The translations under genes and the position numbers were made by a program. This document shows positions 33,470-44,800 of a stretch of DNA of 64,000 nucleotides, piece after piece. Numbering within the stretch: position 1 is the stretch's first letter; each line of letters opens with the position of its first letter. Where the stretch lies: NCBI GenBank assembly GCA_963932465.1, contig OZ010788.1:669436484-669500483 (forward strand), in the 5' to 3' direction. The notes beneath the pieces are model-generated. The model did not search any database. It saw only the letters and a list, made by a program, of their open reading frames with translations, and had not been told where the DNA came from. Origin of the DNA: Maratus speciosus. Taxonomy: Eukaryota; Arthropoda; Arachnida; Araneae; Salticidae.

Positions 33470-35600
33470 AGTATTACGGTGCCCTCAACGACTAGTTTTC
33501 TTTTTTATTGGACAAAATACGTTTAAAATACATTATTAGTTTTATTTAACGTTAAAATCTTACTTATAACTCATTTGCTTCACTTAGATTTTAACACTTA
33601 AAATATAAAATTAAACATATTTTAGAATCATTTTGGAAAATAAATAAGAAAAACATCTTTCAAGAAGATCATGCATAAAACAGAAGATAAAAATTTAAAT
33701 TTTCCGAGGAGAAATTTAAAAAATACCGGTGCATTCCAAACTCGTAGGTTTAGCTATAGAAAAGGGAATTTGCGTCCTGACTAATAACAATCATTAAACT
33801 AGATTATACTTATTTCGACGATTTTAACTCGTTCAAGAAGAACAAGTAACTGAAATGTATCAAACTTCTGGTTGGTCTTTTTCAATTCAAGATTTCCAAA
33901 AATCTAACTTCTTAATAGACTATTTTTGTCAGACACCTTAAAAATGGTTATGAAATTGTCACGTGATCCGAAATTAAGTTTATTTCTGAAACAAACATCT
34001 GATAAAAAATTCCTTCGTCTTCGTGCTTACTCAGAGGGTTGGTTGACTGTTTTAGCTGAATCTCCAATTAATGAAGTGACCCAGGTCCGGTTGAGTGATG
34101 TCCTAATTAAACGGTAGTTTTAATTGTTTTCATTGTTTTGTTTCTCCTATGTTTTGTGATTGTGTACTTAAACCGAGGAGTACGACGGAAAATACTCGAA
34201 AAGTCTCAAAAGCAATTTCATTGCTTTACAGTGTGATTTTAAAGCAGAATTGTTAAAGAACCAAGTACATTTTCCAATATAGAAGAGGAACTTTAACAAA
34301 TTCAAGATTCTATCAATACCCTAGCGCACCAACCCCTCTTTTTAGTAACTACAGATCAGCATTTAAAATTACTTCAAAAATGTATGCATATTTCTAAAAT
34401 TGCGAAATGTTTCGAAAGTTTTATTAAAGATGAAACAGCATAGTTTAATAGCCATTTAACGAATTCAAATAGTTTTTTGAAATTACTCTTAAATCGAGGT
34501 TCTTTAAATCGAGGAGCACATTATATAATTTAAAACAACAAACAAGCTGGTAATGAAATTTTCAAAAAAAATTACCAGAAATATTTATGCATTCAAGAAG
34601 CGCAGCGTTCCTAAATTTTTGATCACTAAAAGGTTACCAATTTAATACAAGAATTTTTGTGGACGATTACTTTAACAACTGCAGTAGATTTTTTTTTCTA
34701 TTTTACAATAATGCTAGCAAATGTAGAAAATTTTTGTAACGTTGCGAACACAGGGTATTTTTTTTTCCAGGGATGAAAATACTGCGTCATAGTGGGCTGA
34801 TGGTCATTACTAAATTATTAGTATCGCGCTCCTTATTTAGTGACAAAATTTGAGATTTTACAACAAGAAGAATACTTTTAAAATTTAATAGTGGGAATTG
34901 GCTTGCTACAACGCAGCACTTTCATCCATTTTTAGTGCATCATATATTGTATACCTTTAATTTCGAAGGAGAAAAATTCAATTTCTTTCAATATTTTTAA
35001 AGGGAACCAGAAAGGTTTTGAAGTACTGAAAAATGTTTTATGTTTGACCGTTTAAATCTGTCGTGCTCTTTTGCTTAAATAGAAAAATTCTTAAAATTAC
35101 GGTCTTATGAGCCATGAACACTGAACAATACCAGCGAAGGCAAATTTAATCTCAAAATTATCTAGTAAGCAGTTTTTCAGCTGTTTTAATGCGGTAATTT
35201 CGGAATACGTTACCGGATTCACACGTATATTTTTTAAACGGAAATTGCATTCTCTACAAACATCTGAAAAAAAAAAATTAAAATATTACAAAAAATACCA
35301 TCAGTTTTTATAGATTTTGAACTCTTATTTTGTTTTGTTTCAAATATAATTGATAGGACGCAATAAGCACTATAAAAAAGAAAGCAATATTAAACCTGAC
35401 TTTTACTTGGAATCGTTACAAAAATAGTTTGATTAATTTTATCATTATCTATTAAAACTTTCCTTGTTGTTTTTTACAATTTAACAAATATCTTTATTTC
35501 TATACAACAGAAATAAATAGTAATATCCTAAATTATTTATTAGCTTCGTAATTGAAAATCAAATTTCAGCCAGTTACGTAATTTCGAATCTTTTTTGTAA
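33470..35600. other. Mostly unassigned sequence around a candidate exon
   Basis: Apart from the open stretch at 33933-34117, nothing was recognised. Short homopolymer runs occur. No tRNA or TIR element is visible. Confidence 0.4.
33933..34117 (+). CDS. Candidate terminal exon or coding relic, unrecognised
   Basis: A stretch of about 60 codons stays open in locally GC-richer sequence and ends in TAG. It is preceded by tatttttgtcag, which would serve as a 3' splice acceptor. In that frame the peptide starts TLKMVMKLSRDPKLSLFLK and ends VTQVRLSDVLIKR. Its composition is balanced (charged and hydrophobic residues mixed, one W, one P pair), unlike the low-complexity frames elsewhere in the window. 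There is no convincing start codon with upstream context and no family is recognised. It could be the last exon of a host gene whose other exons lie outside, a coding relic, or chance. No polyadenylation signal is close by. Confidence 0.2.
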
Positions 35601-35770
35601 ATTAAATCAGTCTCCTTCAAAATGTCACTACGTCGTTCATGTCTTCTTTCAAAAACATTATGTATATATTTATCCATATCAAATATCTATACACCGTCCT
35701 TTAATGCTGCAAACGTTTACAGGATTTTTTGTTCGTTCAAAGAGTTAAGCAATAGGGAGAAAAAGTTTAA

Positions 35771-36025
35771 AATGAAAAAAAAAAAAAGCTTAAAATATTT
35801 GAAAATCGAAAAAAATACCATCAAATAGAGGAAAGCTTTTAAAATATTTGAAATTTCTGAGAATTGTCATTAAATGGAGAAAAGCTTTTAAAATATTTGA
35901 AATGAGTAAAAATTACCATTAAATAGAGGAAAGCTTTTAATTTTTTTTCGTAATAATTATCATTAAAGAAAGGAAATCTTAAAATATTTGAGATTTGTAA
36001 GAATTACCATTAAATAGAGGAAGGC

Positions 36026-36056
<31 letters not shown>

Positions 36057-36830
36057 TGTAATAATTATCATGAAAGAAAGGAAATCTTAAAATATTTGAA
36101 ATTTGTAAGAATTATCATCATTAAATAGAGGAAAGCTTTTAAAATATTTGAAATTTCTAAGAATTGTCGTTAAATAGAGGAAAGCTTTTAAAATATTTGA
36201 AATTTGTAAGAATTGTCATTAAATAGAGGAAAGCTTTTAAAATATTTGAAATTTGTAAGAATTGTCATTAAATAGAGGAAAGCTTTTAAAATATTTGAAA
36301 TTTGTAAGAATTGTCATTAAATAGAGGAAAGCTTTTAAAATATTTGAAATTTGTAAGAATTGTCATTAAATAGAGGAAAGCTTTTAAAATATTTGAAATT
36401 TGTAAGAATTGTCATTAAATAGAGGAAAGCTTTTAAAATATTTGAAATTTGTAAGAATTGTCATTAAATAGAGGAAAGCTTTTAAAATATTTGAAATTTG
36501 TAAGAATTGTCATTAAATAGAGGAAAGCTTTTAAAATATTTGAAATTTGTAAGAATTGTCATTAAAAGAGGAAAGTTTTTAAAATATTTGAAATTAATAA
36601 AAATTGCCATTAAATAGAGGAAAGTTTTTAAAATATTTGAAATTAATAAAAATTACTATTAAAAAGAGGAAAGTTTTAAAAATATTTGAAATTAATAAAA
36701 ATTACCATTAAATAGAGGAAAGTTTTTAAAATATATGAAATTAATAAAAATTACCATTAAATAGATAAAAGCTTTTAAAATAATTTAAATTCGTAAAAAA
36801 TATCATTAAATAGAGGAAAAGTGCCGCTAA
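35771..36830 (+). repeat. 49-bp satellite array, about 21 units
   Basis: The unit reads taaatagaggaaagctttta then aaatatttgaaatttgtaag then aattgtcat (49 bp) and includes a HindIII-type aagctt. Units between about 36130 and 36560 are almost identical; units toward both edges are diverged and carry indels, and a T run of about 30 sits at 36030-36055. Homogeneous centre and decayed edges are the pattern left by unequal exchange. Confidence 0.9.
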
Positions 36831-37731
36831 AACGGTTATCTCCTAACATCGAAATAAATGAAGATGGATACGAAAAATTAAAATTCATCTTTAACTTAAA
36901 CTAATTGAGGACGTGAGTTTCAGAATTCGCCTTATCCAGAAAATCAGATTTTGGGAAATCACGCAAAAACCTCAAACTGCGGCCATTGGTTTTCATCACA
37001 AACAAATACTTTACAATGCCAGAAGAAGTACAGGATAAAACTCATTTTTTTCAGATTGTGGTGTTATTTTGGTGCAGGTTTGCCAATAGAATAGATCGAT
37101 AGAGAATACACGATTTTTATCATTTTTGATTAGGCGAGTTTTGAAACTCACGTTCTCAGTTTTTAAATCGCGTATTGTAAATCTAGGTTACAAATACACG
37201 ATTGTCAACCTATAACCCAATAACTAGATTTATATACGGTATATGTAGCATTCTGAACTAAGTGCACTGATAAAAAGATGAATATTTAACTTTCAAATAC
37301 CTTGAATTCAAAATTCCTGAACATGTCGAATGCTGAAGAAGTCCTAGAGATAATACAGTCTTTTAGCTAGATTAGTGGAATGTAATACATGCATGTTGTA
37401 TAACATTCGAAGTTCAAAAATCAGTTCACTAATGTAAAAGGTAGTTCATATCAGTTTATTGTTAAACAGGCACTAATAAACACTTTAAAAAACTTTGAAA
37501 CAATGTCTTTATTTTAAATTCATTTCACACAAAATAAAATCAATCTTAAAACAAGATGGCTAAATCACTCATAACTGCCAACACAGACTATAGAATTTTT
37601 TGCTTCTAATTTAAAACTTTATCGTTACAGAGAAAGGGTCGATATAGAAGGGAAAGCGTCTGATTCTGAGCATTTCAGCTCGATTTCAATATCATTGGTA
37701 TGATGACATCAATTGAGAAATTTATTGTTGC
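36831..37731. other. Unassigned spacer
   Basis: No gene or repeat boundary was recognised. Phrases near 37660-37730 weakly resemble sequence beside the 40.4-kb and 50.5-kb repeats (gacttcttc, gatttcaatatc). Confidence 0.4.
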
Positions 37732-37733
37732 TA

Positions 37734-37895
37734 CACTGATAAAAATCTGCGGCTTTTGCTCCATAGTCACTCCGCTGCTTTTATAGAATGTCTTTATTCT
37801 GACCAATGAGAATGCTCCATAATATAGCCAAGTAATCGTTTTCTATAAAAGCAGTGGAGTGACTATGCAGCAAAAACTACAGATTTTTAACAGTG
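37734..37895. mobile_element. 162-bp MITE (CACTGATAAAAATCTG ends), copy 1
   Basis: Inverted arms of about 55 bp (cactgataaaaatctgc, agtcactccgctgcttttat) are flanked by TA (37732-37733, 37896-37897). The centre is gaccaatgagaatgctcc. Confidence 0.8.
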
Positions 37896-38397
37896 TATGA
37901 AAATAATGACTTCTTCAATATTGAATCCGATTATGAGTTCTGTCGGCTGAGTTTCGATATTGTTGCTGTAGGAGCCATCGTATAATAGAGAAAAGCATGG
38001 TTAGCATAGAAAAACGGCATATTCGATATCAAAGTCTGTTAGACAGTGTTCAGAAATGGGCACAAATGCTGTGATTTTGTATAAAGTTTGAATAGATTTG
38101 ATAAGAAATTCGCGCACTGGCCGCATACTCGATTTGCAGTTTTTGTCCAAACAACGACAATCCCTATTTCAGAACTTGGCAATATTTGCTTGGATGTACT
38201 TGTAAAGTTACACTTTTAAAAATCTGTAGCGTTTGCTGCATAATCACTCTACCGCTTTTATAGAAAACGATTACTCGACTATACTATGGAGCATTCTCAT
38301 TGGTCAGAATAGCGATATTCTATAAAAGCGGTGGAGGCACTCCACCGCTTTTATAGAAAACGATTACTTGGCTATACTACAGAGCCTAGAATACCTA

Positions 38398-38670
38398 GTG
38401 TGGAAATATGCTATCCAAAAAGTGCTAAAAATTTGTATCCCTTAAATGTTCGACGATAATGCTAAAATCCCAAGTGTCGATCGCAGCGACATCTACGGGA
38501 TTTTCGTTTTACTAGTACTACATTGTATAGACTAGCAATTTCTTGCAGTTGTAGAAAATATCCTGCAGATGTCGCTGCGATCTGCATATTGCAGCAGAAT
38601 CATTGCACATTTAAGGGATACAATATTTTAGCGATTTTTTGAGTATTACAGGGATAGCCGATTTCCACAC
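38398..38670. mobile_element. TAGTGTGGAAAT palindromic MITE, copy 1
   Basis: Inverted ends gtgtggaaat and atttccacac lie next to TA. Paired gcagcgacatct and agatgtcgctgc occur near the centre, with aaatgt/acattt pairs outside them. Related copies are at 39540-40380 and 40531-40787. The right outer flank is lost at the junction with the IS630-like element. Confidence 0.7.
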
Positions 38671-38674
38671 TATA

Positions 38675-39247
38675 CAGGGTGTCTCAGAAGTAATGGGACA
38701 AACTTTAAGGGGAGGTAGGGGACATCACAAGGATTCACATTTTCATAGCAACCCAGGGTCGGAAACGCTTTCCTGTCGGTAGTGACGACACAAAAGTGAG
38801 GACACGAACAGGGAGAGAAAACATGTTCATTATTCTTAGTACTGCAAAAATGCCGGGACAATGCTGGAAAGTGTTGAGGAACTTGTTGCACGCATCGTGG
38901 CAGTTGTTGGGGAAGTCCGGGGCGCACTCCCAGTATTTTCGAGAACATTAGATCTTCCATACGACGGAGATGTGCTTCCATGCATCACGGCCCGGGGTCG
39001 TCATTTCGAACACCTACTTTGATGACAATCGTTGCCCCTTTAATGTTCTTTCTTCTTAGTTTTTTGATGTACAAAGGATAATAAACAAGTTTTCTCCTCT
39101 TATTCGTATCCTGTCTTTCTTGTGTTTCGTGTCGTCACTAACGCGCCAGGAAAGCATTTCCGATCCTGGGTTGCTATGCAAATCTGAATTCTTGTGATGT
39201 CCCCTACTTCCCCTTAAAGTTTGTCCCATTACTTCTGGGACACCCTT
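38675..39247. mobile_element. IS630/Tc1-like element, internally deleted
   Basis: Inverted repeats of roughly 105 bp start CAGGGTGTCTCAGAAGTAAT and end at 39247, with TA on both sides (38673-38674, 39248-39249). The interior retains only the end of a transposase gene. The long TIRs and TA target fit the Tc1/mariner (IS630) group. Confidence 0.85.
38861..39022 (+). pseudogene. C-terminus of an IS630/Tc-like transposase
   Basis: The plus frame reads MLESVEELVARIVAVVGEVRG and ends ITARGRHFEHLL before TGA at 39020. A V-EL-ARI-AA-GEVR segment followed by a C-IT-GG-FEHLL end is typical of a transposase subfamily widespread in arthropods. A TAG stop at 38837-38839 cuts off anything upstream, so the DDE catalytic part is missing. 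It lies wholly inside the element at 38675-39247, just before the right TIR. The annotated-looking minus frame over the same bases is its shadow. Confidence 0.7.
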
Positions 39248-39539
39248 TAAGCTATACTATGGATCATTCTCATTGGTCAGAATAGAGATATTCTATAAAA
39301 GCGGTGGGGTGGCTATGTTGCTATAGGTGCAGATTTTTAGCAGTGTACATTAATTTCGCGATACTTTCTAGGAGCGCGATAGCTCCCAAAGTCTTTTTTC
39401 GTCCAAAATCCTTACGACTAATCTGATTCCATTGTCCCTATGTTTCTTATTCTATAAATTAACAATTACTAAGGAGCGCATTCTAAGCGATTTCAGTGTT
39501 TTTTTGATATTGTTGAAATTACAGCGCCTATAATAAATA

Positions 39540-40380
39540 GTGTGGAAATCTGGTATCCAACAGCGCTAAAAATTTTTCCTTAAATGTGCAATGATGCTGA
39601 AATCCAAAGAGCCGATCGCAGCGATATCTGCGATATATTTTCAAATTTCAATTTAACCCTTTATGTACTGAATAATGAATTCATGAAAATTTTATCTTCT
39701 AAAGCATTTTTCGTGAATTGTTTAAACTACATTAGAAGATTTATACATTTAATACATTTAAGACTTATCATTTAATACATTTTAGAAGGATTTTAGAAGG
39801 TTTGAAGGATTTAGAAGGATTCATTCAATTTCAATTTATAGGAATTTTGTGCAATATTTATAACCCCACTCAAATCTTTTATTTTAAATATTTTTCTTAT
39901 TATTTATTAGAATTAGGAAATGTACAAATGTTCTTACAATAGAAATATAGAAATATTTTCAAATTGAAAATCCCCCCCCCCCTCTTCCACACACGCACAA
40001 CGCCAAGAAAGCTGAAAAGATCCAAAGGCAAAATAAATCATCCTTTCAAATATATTTTTGTTTTGTGTAACCCATAATGCTTTTAGAACAAGCTAAATGA
40101 ATGTATCTATAACTCATTCTAAACTGTATTACAACCAATCGATGTATTAAATGAATTTTATAACACTTTATTTTAATGATACTTATAAGTACCGTCAGTA
40201 GATAAAGGGTTAAACATCGTATTCTTAAAGCATCTAGAATTCTAGACAAAATCGTCTTCGAGTTTTAGAAAATCTCCTGTAGATGTCGCTGCGATTGACT
40301 CTTTGGACTTCAGCATCGTTTGACATTTAAGGGATCCAATCTTTTAGCTTTTTTATTAATTGGATAGTCGATTTCCATAC
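39540..40380. mobile_element. TAGTGTGGAAAT palindromic MITE, copy 2, split
   Basis: TA flanks lie at 39538-39539 and 40381-40382. The arms gatcgcagcgatatct and agatgtcgctgcgatt face each other, but are separated by the 552-bp TTAA MITE at 39658-40209. Confidence 0.75.
39658..40209. mobile_element. TTAA MITE (CCCTTTATSTACTGA ends), copy 2
   Basis: TTAA flanks lie at 39654-39657 and 40210-40213; ends are ccctttatgtactga and cagtagataaaggg. It inserted into the palindromic MITE around it. Local duplications of tttagaaggat occur at 39779-39822. Confidence 0.85.
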
Positions 40381-40530
40381 TATATATTCTAGACGCTATA
40401 GTTGAAATCATAGACAAAAGCAGAGAAATGTAGAGTTGCTTTGGAAACAACGACTTCTTCAGTGTCGAAATTTAGAACGACAGACTTGCGTCTTTAAGGC
40501 TATAGAGTACCATAGTGCCTAGAAGATGTA

Positions 40531-40787
40531 GTATGGAAATAGACCAACCAAAAAGTGCTGTAAAATTGAATCCTATATATTTTGAAAGATGCTGAACGGT
40601 AAATGGTGATCAAAGCGACATCTTACAGTTCAAACGTAAACATAGTATAAGGCTTCAATTGAGAAAACGTTTCGGTAGGTAGCAGATGTCGCTGCAATCG
40701 ACATGTGTCGTTCAGCATTTTCAACATTTATGGTATTAGATCATTTAGCACTTTTTAAAGCGTTACTGGAATAGCCAGTTGTCACAC
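40531..40787. mobile_element. TAGTGTGGAAAT palindromic MITE, copy 3
   Basis: Ends gtatggaaat and gtcacac next to TA are less conserved. The paired gcgacatctta/gcagatgtcgctgc motifs are retained. Inverted tctagaagat/atcttctaga sequences extend outside the TA, so the true ends may lie about 15 bp further out. Confidence 0.65.
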
Positions 40788-40876
40788 TATATCTTCTAGA
40801 CATAATAATAGCACTGTCTAGCTAAAGAGTATCAGGTCCTTACAGGCCAGTGTCTAGATTCAGTTGCGTATTTAAA

Positions 40877-41406
40877 CCCTTTATCTACTGATTTATGAAT
40901 TCATGAAAATACTGTCTTCTAAAGCATTTTTCGTGAATTATTTAAACTACATTAGAAGATTTACATAATCATTTAATACATTTTAGAAGGATTTTAGAAG
41001 GATAGAGGGGTCTAGAAGGAATAATTAAATTTGAATTTATAGGGAATTTGTGCAATATTTATAACCCCACTCAAATCTTTTATTTTAAATATTTTTCTTA
41101 GTATTTTGTAGAATTACGAAATGCACAAATGTTCTTGCAGTAGAAATATAGAAATATTTGAAAAATCGAATTGAAAAATCCCCCCCCCCCCTCCCGACAC
41201 CAAGAAAGCTGAAAAGATGCAAAGAGAAAAGAAATCAGCCTTTAAAAAATATTTTCGTTTTGTGTAACCCATAATACTTTCGGAACAAGATAAAGTAATG
41301 TATCTATTACTCATTCTAAACTGTATTACAACTAATCGAGGTATTAAATAAATTTTACAACAAATTATTTTGTTGGTACTTATAAGTACCGTCAGTAGAT
41401 AAAGGG
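40877..41406. mobile_element. TTAA MITE (CCCTTTATSTACTGA ends), copy 3
   Basis: The right flank is TTAA (41407-41410); the left flank is TTAAA, one base longer. Ends are ccctttatctactga and cagtagataaaggg. A C tract sits at about 41180-41190. The 120-codon minus frame at 41114-41476 spans the element and its flank and has no known motif. Confidence 0.8.
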
Positions 41407-41570
41407 TTAATTCTGAAAATTTATTGGTTCTTTTGCTTCGGATCCCGGTAATGTTGCGAAATGTTTGCTCAAGCAAAAAATTTTACATGAAAACACTGCA
41501 TCAGTAATGACGTCACGGGCAACTCAACTCCACGCATGAACCACCTCCTTCTTATTATTAGATCAAATTA

Positions 41571-41642
41571 GTGTGTTTTTAGAGTTTGTGGTGTCTGAAC
41601 GGGGGTTGGCGAACGTAGTTCGTAGGGGCCACAGCTTCCTAG
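41571..41642 (+). mobile_element. Helitron-like 3' tail, solo
   Basis: The phrase gtgtctgaacgggggttggc and the hairpin cgaac-gta-gttcg are shared with the 3' ends at 2724 and 56639, and the match stops at CTAG followed by T. Stem bases differ from copy 1 in a compensatory way (cgaac/gttcg against cgagc/gctcg). Confidence 0.65.
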
Positions 41643-42473
41643 TTTAATACAAAAAGCAAACTATTTTGCATCATAGGAAATATTTCCCTGACCATAAAAT
41701 TTATAACAAGACTTTATATCCTTATTTACTAAAAATAACCTCCATAATAATTTTCTTAGTTTTTAAGACATAAAGTCGATAATAAGGGGGAAAATGTTAA
41801 TTAAAACAACATGTATTTATTCATTAGTTATCGATAAAAAGAAGCAGTAGATTTTCATCTAAGTAATATAAAAGAAGCTTCGTGTACTCTTTTTGTAGTA
41901 CATTCTAGTTGGGAACTATAGTTTAATAAATTATAAATCATATATATTAAAACGTAAACCTGATTCTGTAAGTTCAGTCAAAAAAATTCACGCATTTGCG
42001 CATGCGTGAAATTAAATTTACTAGATCAACCATTTAGGTGAAAGAAAGAGCACGTCTGGTTAGCAGAGCTAAAGCACCAGTTTAAAGCTCCGAACTTTTG
42101 TAGACGACGCAGGATCGAACCCAACGCCCGGCTAAATGATTTCTGTACCATTTCTGTACCATTCATTTCGATAATGACATATTTTATTAGGAGGAGAAGT
42201 TATATGATTTTTATTTTATTATTATTATTATTTTAATGGTTTACGATTAAATAAAATTTAACTCTCAGAAATATTTTGAAAAAATAATAATTTTATATTT
42301 AAAATATTTAACCTAAAATATTTTGCATGTAATTATAAATTGAGCTGATCTACAACTTTTGTTTTCTGACCATTATTAAGAATATATAGGTGTGTGAGTC
42401 AGTAAGAAAAGTTTGTCATTCTTTTCCGTAAAAAATAAATAAATAAATAAATAAAACGGAAAAAAAGAAAATA
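41643..42473. other. AT-rich spacer
   Basis: Contains a short (AAAT)n run near 42435-42455. A tRNA-like phrase at 42060-42130 was examined and not accepted. The stretch 41690-41880 resembles 51640-51850 and 53430-53575 (gataaaaagaagcagtagat), so it is an old repeat. Confidence 0.45.
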
Positions 42474-42640
42474 CACTGCAAATTGAAATGTCTGAAATTC
42501 AGACACTTAAGTGTCTGAAACGGAGTGTTCAATTTTCAGACATTTTAAAATGTCTGAATTTTTTCAGACACTTCAAACGTCTGAATTTCAGACACTTCAA
42601 ACGTCTAAATTTCAGACACTTCAAACGTCTTAATTGCAAC
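42474..42640. mobile_element. CACTGCAAATT-ended element with TCAGACACTT motifs, left half
   Basis: The left end CACTGCAAATTGAAATG follows TA. The body is a run of tcagacacttaagtgtctga-type palindromes and cttcaaacgtctgaattt repeats. No matching right end is adjacent. An element with the same body motif and a right end lies at 48351-48577. Confidence 0.6.
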
Positions 42641-42876
42641 CATTTTTTAAGCATTATACGCAGCCATGTTTGACCACGTTGAAACCTAGAAAAATTTTTG
42701 GCCATGGTCCTGCCCCCTCCACCCTCATACACTGCGATTTTAGGGGCTCTGAAAGTTGGTATGCAATTTTCTTAAAGCTGATAATTTAAATATTTTTCAA
42801 CAATGTACATCATAATCAGTATTTTGAACTTCTAGAGTAGAATACGATTAAAAACTACAAAAAAAATATATAAATG

Positions 42877-42958
42877 CAATAGAACCTCTCAATAGGGGTT
42901 TCAAGGGAATTTATCCACCATTCGTTGCCGAGGTGCATGTGATTGAGAGGTTTTACTG
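42877..42958. mobile_element. 82-bp pogo-style mini-MITE
   Basis: caatagaacctctcaat and attgagaggttttactg are inverted, with TA on the right. The ends resemble the CAGTAGAACC ends of Tigger/pogo elements such as 7613-8466. Confidence 0.6.
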
Positions 42959-43189
42959 TATTTAGATTTTTTTTTTTAGTTTTTAATCTTAGTCGGCCTT
43001 AAATGTTCAAGATTTTTATTATAATCGGCCCACTATCGAAAAAATTTAAAATATAAACTTTACAATAATTGCATATCTTATTCGGGGCCCCTAAAATTGT
43101 AGGGAGGGCGTAGGGGACACTGCCCAGTTCACCCATGCTTCAATCAAATCCTTCTTCTGCAAAAAATCCAACCCTGCATTATGTTCGCT

Positions 43190-43266
43190 AAATAGAGATG
43201 TCCGGTATTCGAAAGTGTTCGTTATGGAGACTAATGGACATTCCCTAATACCGGACAGCTCTATTT
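43190..43266. mobile_element. 77-bp hairpin MITE
   Basis: aaatagagatgtccggtatt and aataccggacagctctattt are inverted over about 20 bp. It is non-coding. Confidence 0.6.
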
Positions 43267-44187
43267 AACAAAAACTTTTTAAAAGCAAAACGCATGCACA
43301 TTTGTTTATTTTTACCTAAAAAACACAGACATGTCTGATTCATTGGTCGGCACCAAAATCCTCTCTGTAAAAAATAATAGTTGATTCTTATAGATTTTAA
43401 TCTTCTAAATAAAAATATGGTTATGAAATTACTGTATCACGTACCATTTTTTTGGTAGGAGAGTTTTGCTTTTAAATTTAAAATTAAGATATTTTATATC
43501 TTGCTAAAACATGAGTGAAAATTTTTTAAACCATAAAATATAGATAATAATAGGTAAATTACCTGCAAATAAATGTATAAATACGATTACCAGATTTACA
43601 GTGGCATAAGGAATGAAAATATACTAGTGGATAGCAAATAGTAAATTGGGACATGAAAAAAGGGAGGGGGGATAAAAAAATGCTTTACACAAGTATCAAC
43701 AAATAAAATTTCCATGCTATATTTTGTCACTTTGATATCTAAGACAGTCAAAACATTTCTTTCATGATTTCAATTTTATCTAGCATTGCAAATTAATATA
43801 ATAATCCTTCCATGTTTGTTATTATAAAACTGTTTCTCGGAAAAAATGGTACGTACTGGAGCATTTTCAATAACATATTTAGACACTTTACATATTTAGT
43901 TTGCAGGGAGAAAAATTTTAATTTTTTACCGACCAGTGATTATCGAACAAATTCCACAGTCCCACACTGTAAAAAAAATTCCGCAACGTTCCTGGGAAAA
44001 AATGGGCAGCTGAGTTGCCCATTATTTCCAAGAAACATTTCTTGAAAATGACTGGTACTTTACTGTATATGTTAAAAACTTTCTACAGAAATGCCAGTAA
44101 GTTTCCTGCGAAATACCAGGAATATTTCTGTTGACAGCAAAACATTACTGACATATTCAAGGCTGGAGTAGCACAAGAGCGAAAAAT

Positions 44188-44258
44188 GTCCAGACCAGGG
44201 ATCGAACCTGGATACTTGGCGTGCCGTGCCAATGCCTTACCTGTTAGGCTATCCGGAC
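44188..44258 (-). tRNA. tRNA-like Pol III gene, anticodon position GGC, C33
   Basis: Read on the minus strand, 71 nt fold into a full cloverleaf. The acceptor is GTCCGGA with TCTGGAC (one G-T pair). The D stem is GCCT/AGGC with GG in the loop. The anticodon stem is TTGGC/GCCAA with loop ACGGCAC. The variable loop has 4 nt and the T stem is CCAGG/CCTGG with loop TTCGATC. A and B boxes are good, and TTTTT follows two bases after the end. The base before the anticodon is C instead of the near-universal T33, GGC is unusual for a eukaryotic alanine tRNA, and a G3-U70 pair is absent. It is more likely a tRNA-derived repeat head or pseudogene than a working tRNA. Confidence 0.6.
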
Positions 44259-44800
44259 CGATACCTGGCTGACATAATTCACTCTGGATGTTCGTCCCCT
44301 TCATTATGACATTACTGACATTTCACAGCATGCGGGATCCGCAGACGATTTTTACATTTCCAGTTGACAATTTTCGCTTTATTATCATTATTTGTTAGAA
44401 TGAAAAAATATTTTGAAATTGACATCAAAATTATTATTTATAATTTACACGAAAAAATAAATTTTCAGTTAAAATTCAATAAAGTAAATATATATGTGAT
44501 ATATTGTTTCTGAACTTTGCTTAAAATATAAAAATATATAAATGTAAATAATAATTAGAAAAAAAATCTAGACATAAAATATTTTGGATTTTCGTCAGTG
44601 ATTATGTTAGTTTACAAGTTAGATAAAATACATATAAATTTTTATGAAAAAAAAAAAACCTAAACGTAGTTGTATATTTTTTCCGAAAAAAAAAATTCAA
44701 ATTTGCAGCAATTCAAAGTGTCAAATATATGTCAAATTTAAATCAAATTGTAATAAAGTGTTAAAATATAAAATTAATTAAAAAAGAAAAAAAAAAGTCA

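Larger units (their letters stand above)
38211..39345. mobile_element. Same MITE as a fused dimer with two nested insertions
   Basis: TA flanks both outer ends (38209-38210, 39346-39347). The first monomer runs to the ggtggaggcactccacc junction at about 38330. The second is interrupted after ggctatactacagagc and resumes with gctatactatggatcattct at 39251. The gap holds a 273-bp palindromic MITE followed by the IS630-like element. Confidence 0.7.

Noticed and set aside
35900..36800. CRISPR-like array
   Set aside because: The 49-bp units are contiguous with no unique spacers and the context is eukaryotic; it is a satellite.
41114..41476. 120-codon minus frame, partly shared at 40046-40249 and 15640-15858
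   Set aside because: The similarity is simply that of three copies of a TTAA MITE; no start, motif or codon-level constraint is evident.
42058..42135. Possible tRNA-like sequence (ggttagcagagct ... ggatcgaaccc)
   Set aside because: A- and B-box-like phrases exist, but neither strand gives paired acceptor, anticodon and T stems.
42488..42732. Frames with repeated RHFKRLNF or LKCLKFRR blocks on both strands
   Set aside because: Both arise from the iterated tcagacacttcaaacg motif of a non-coding element.
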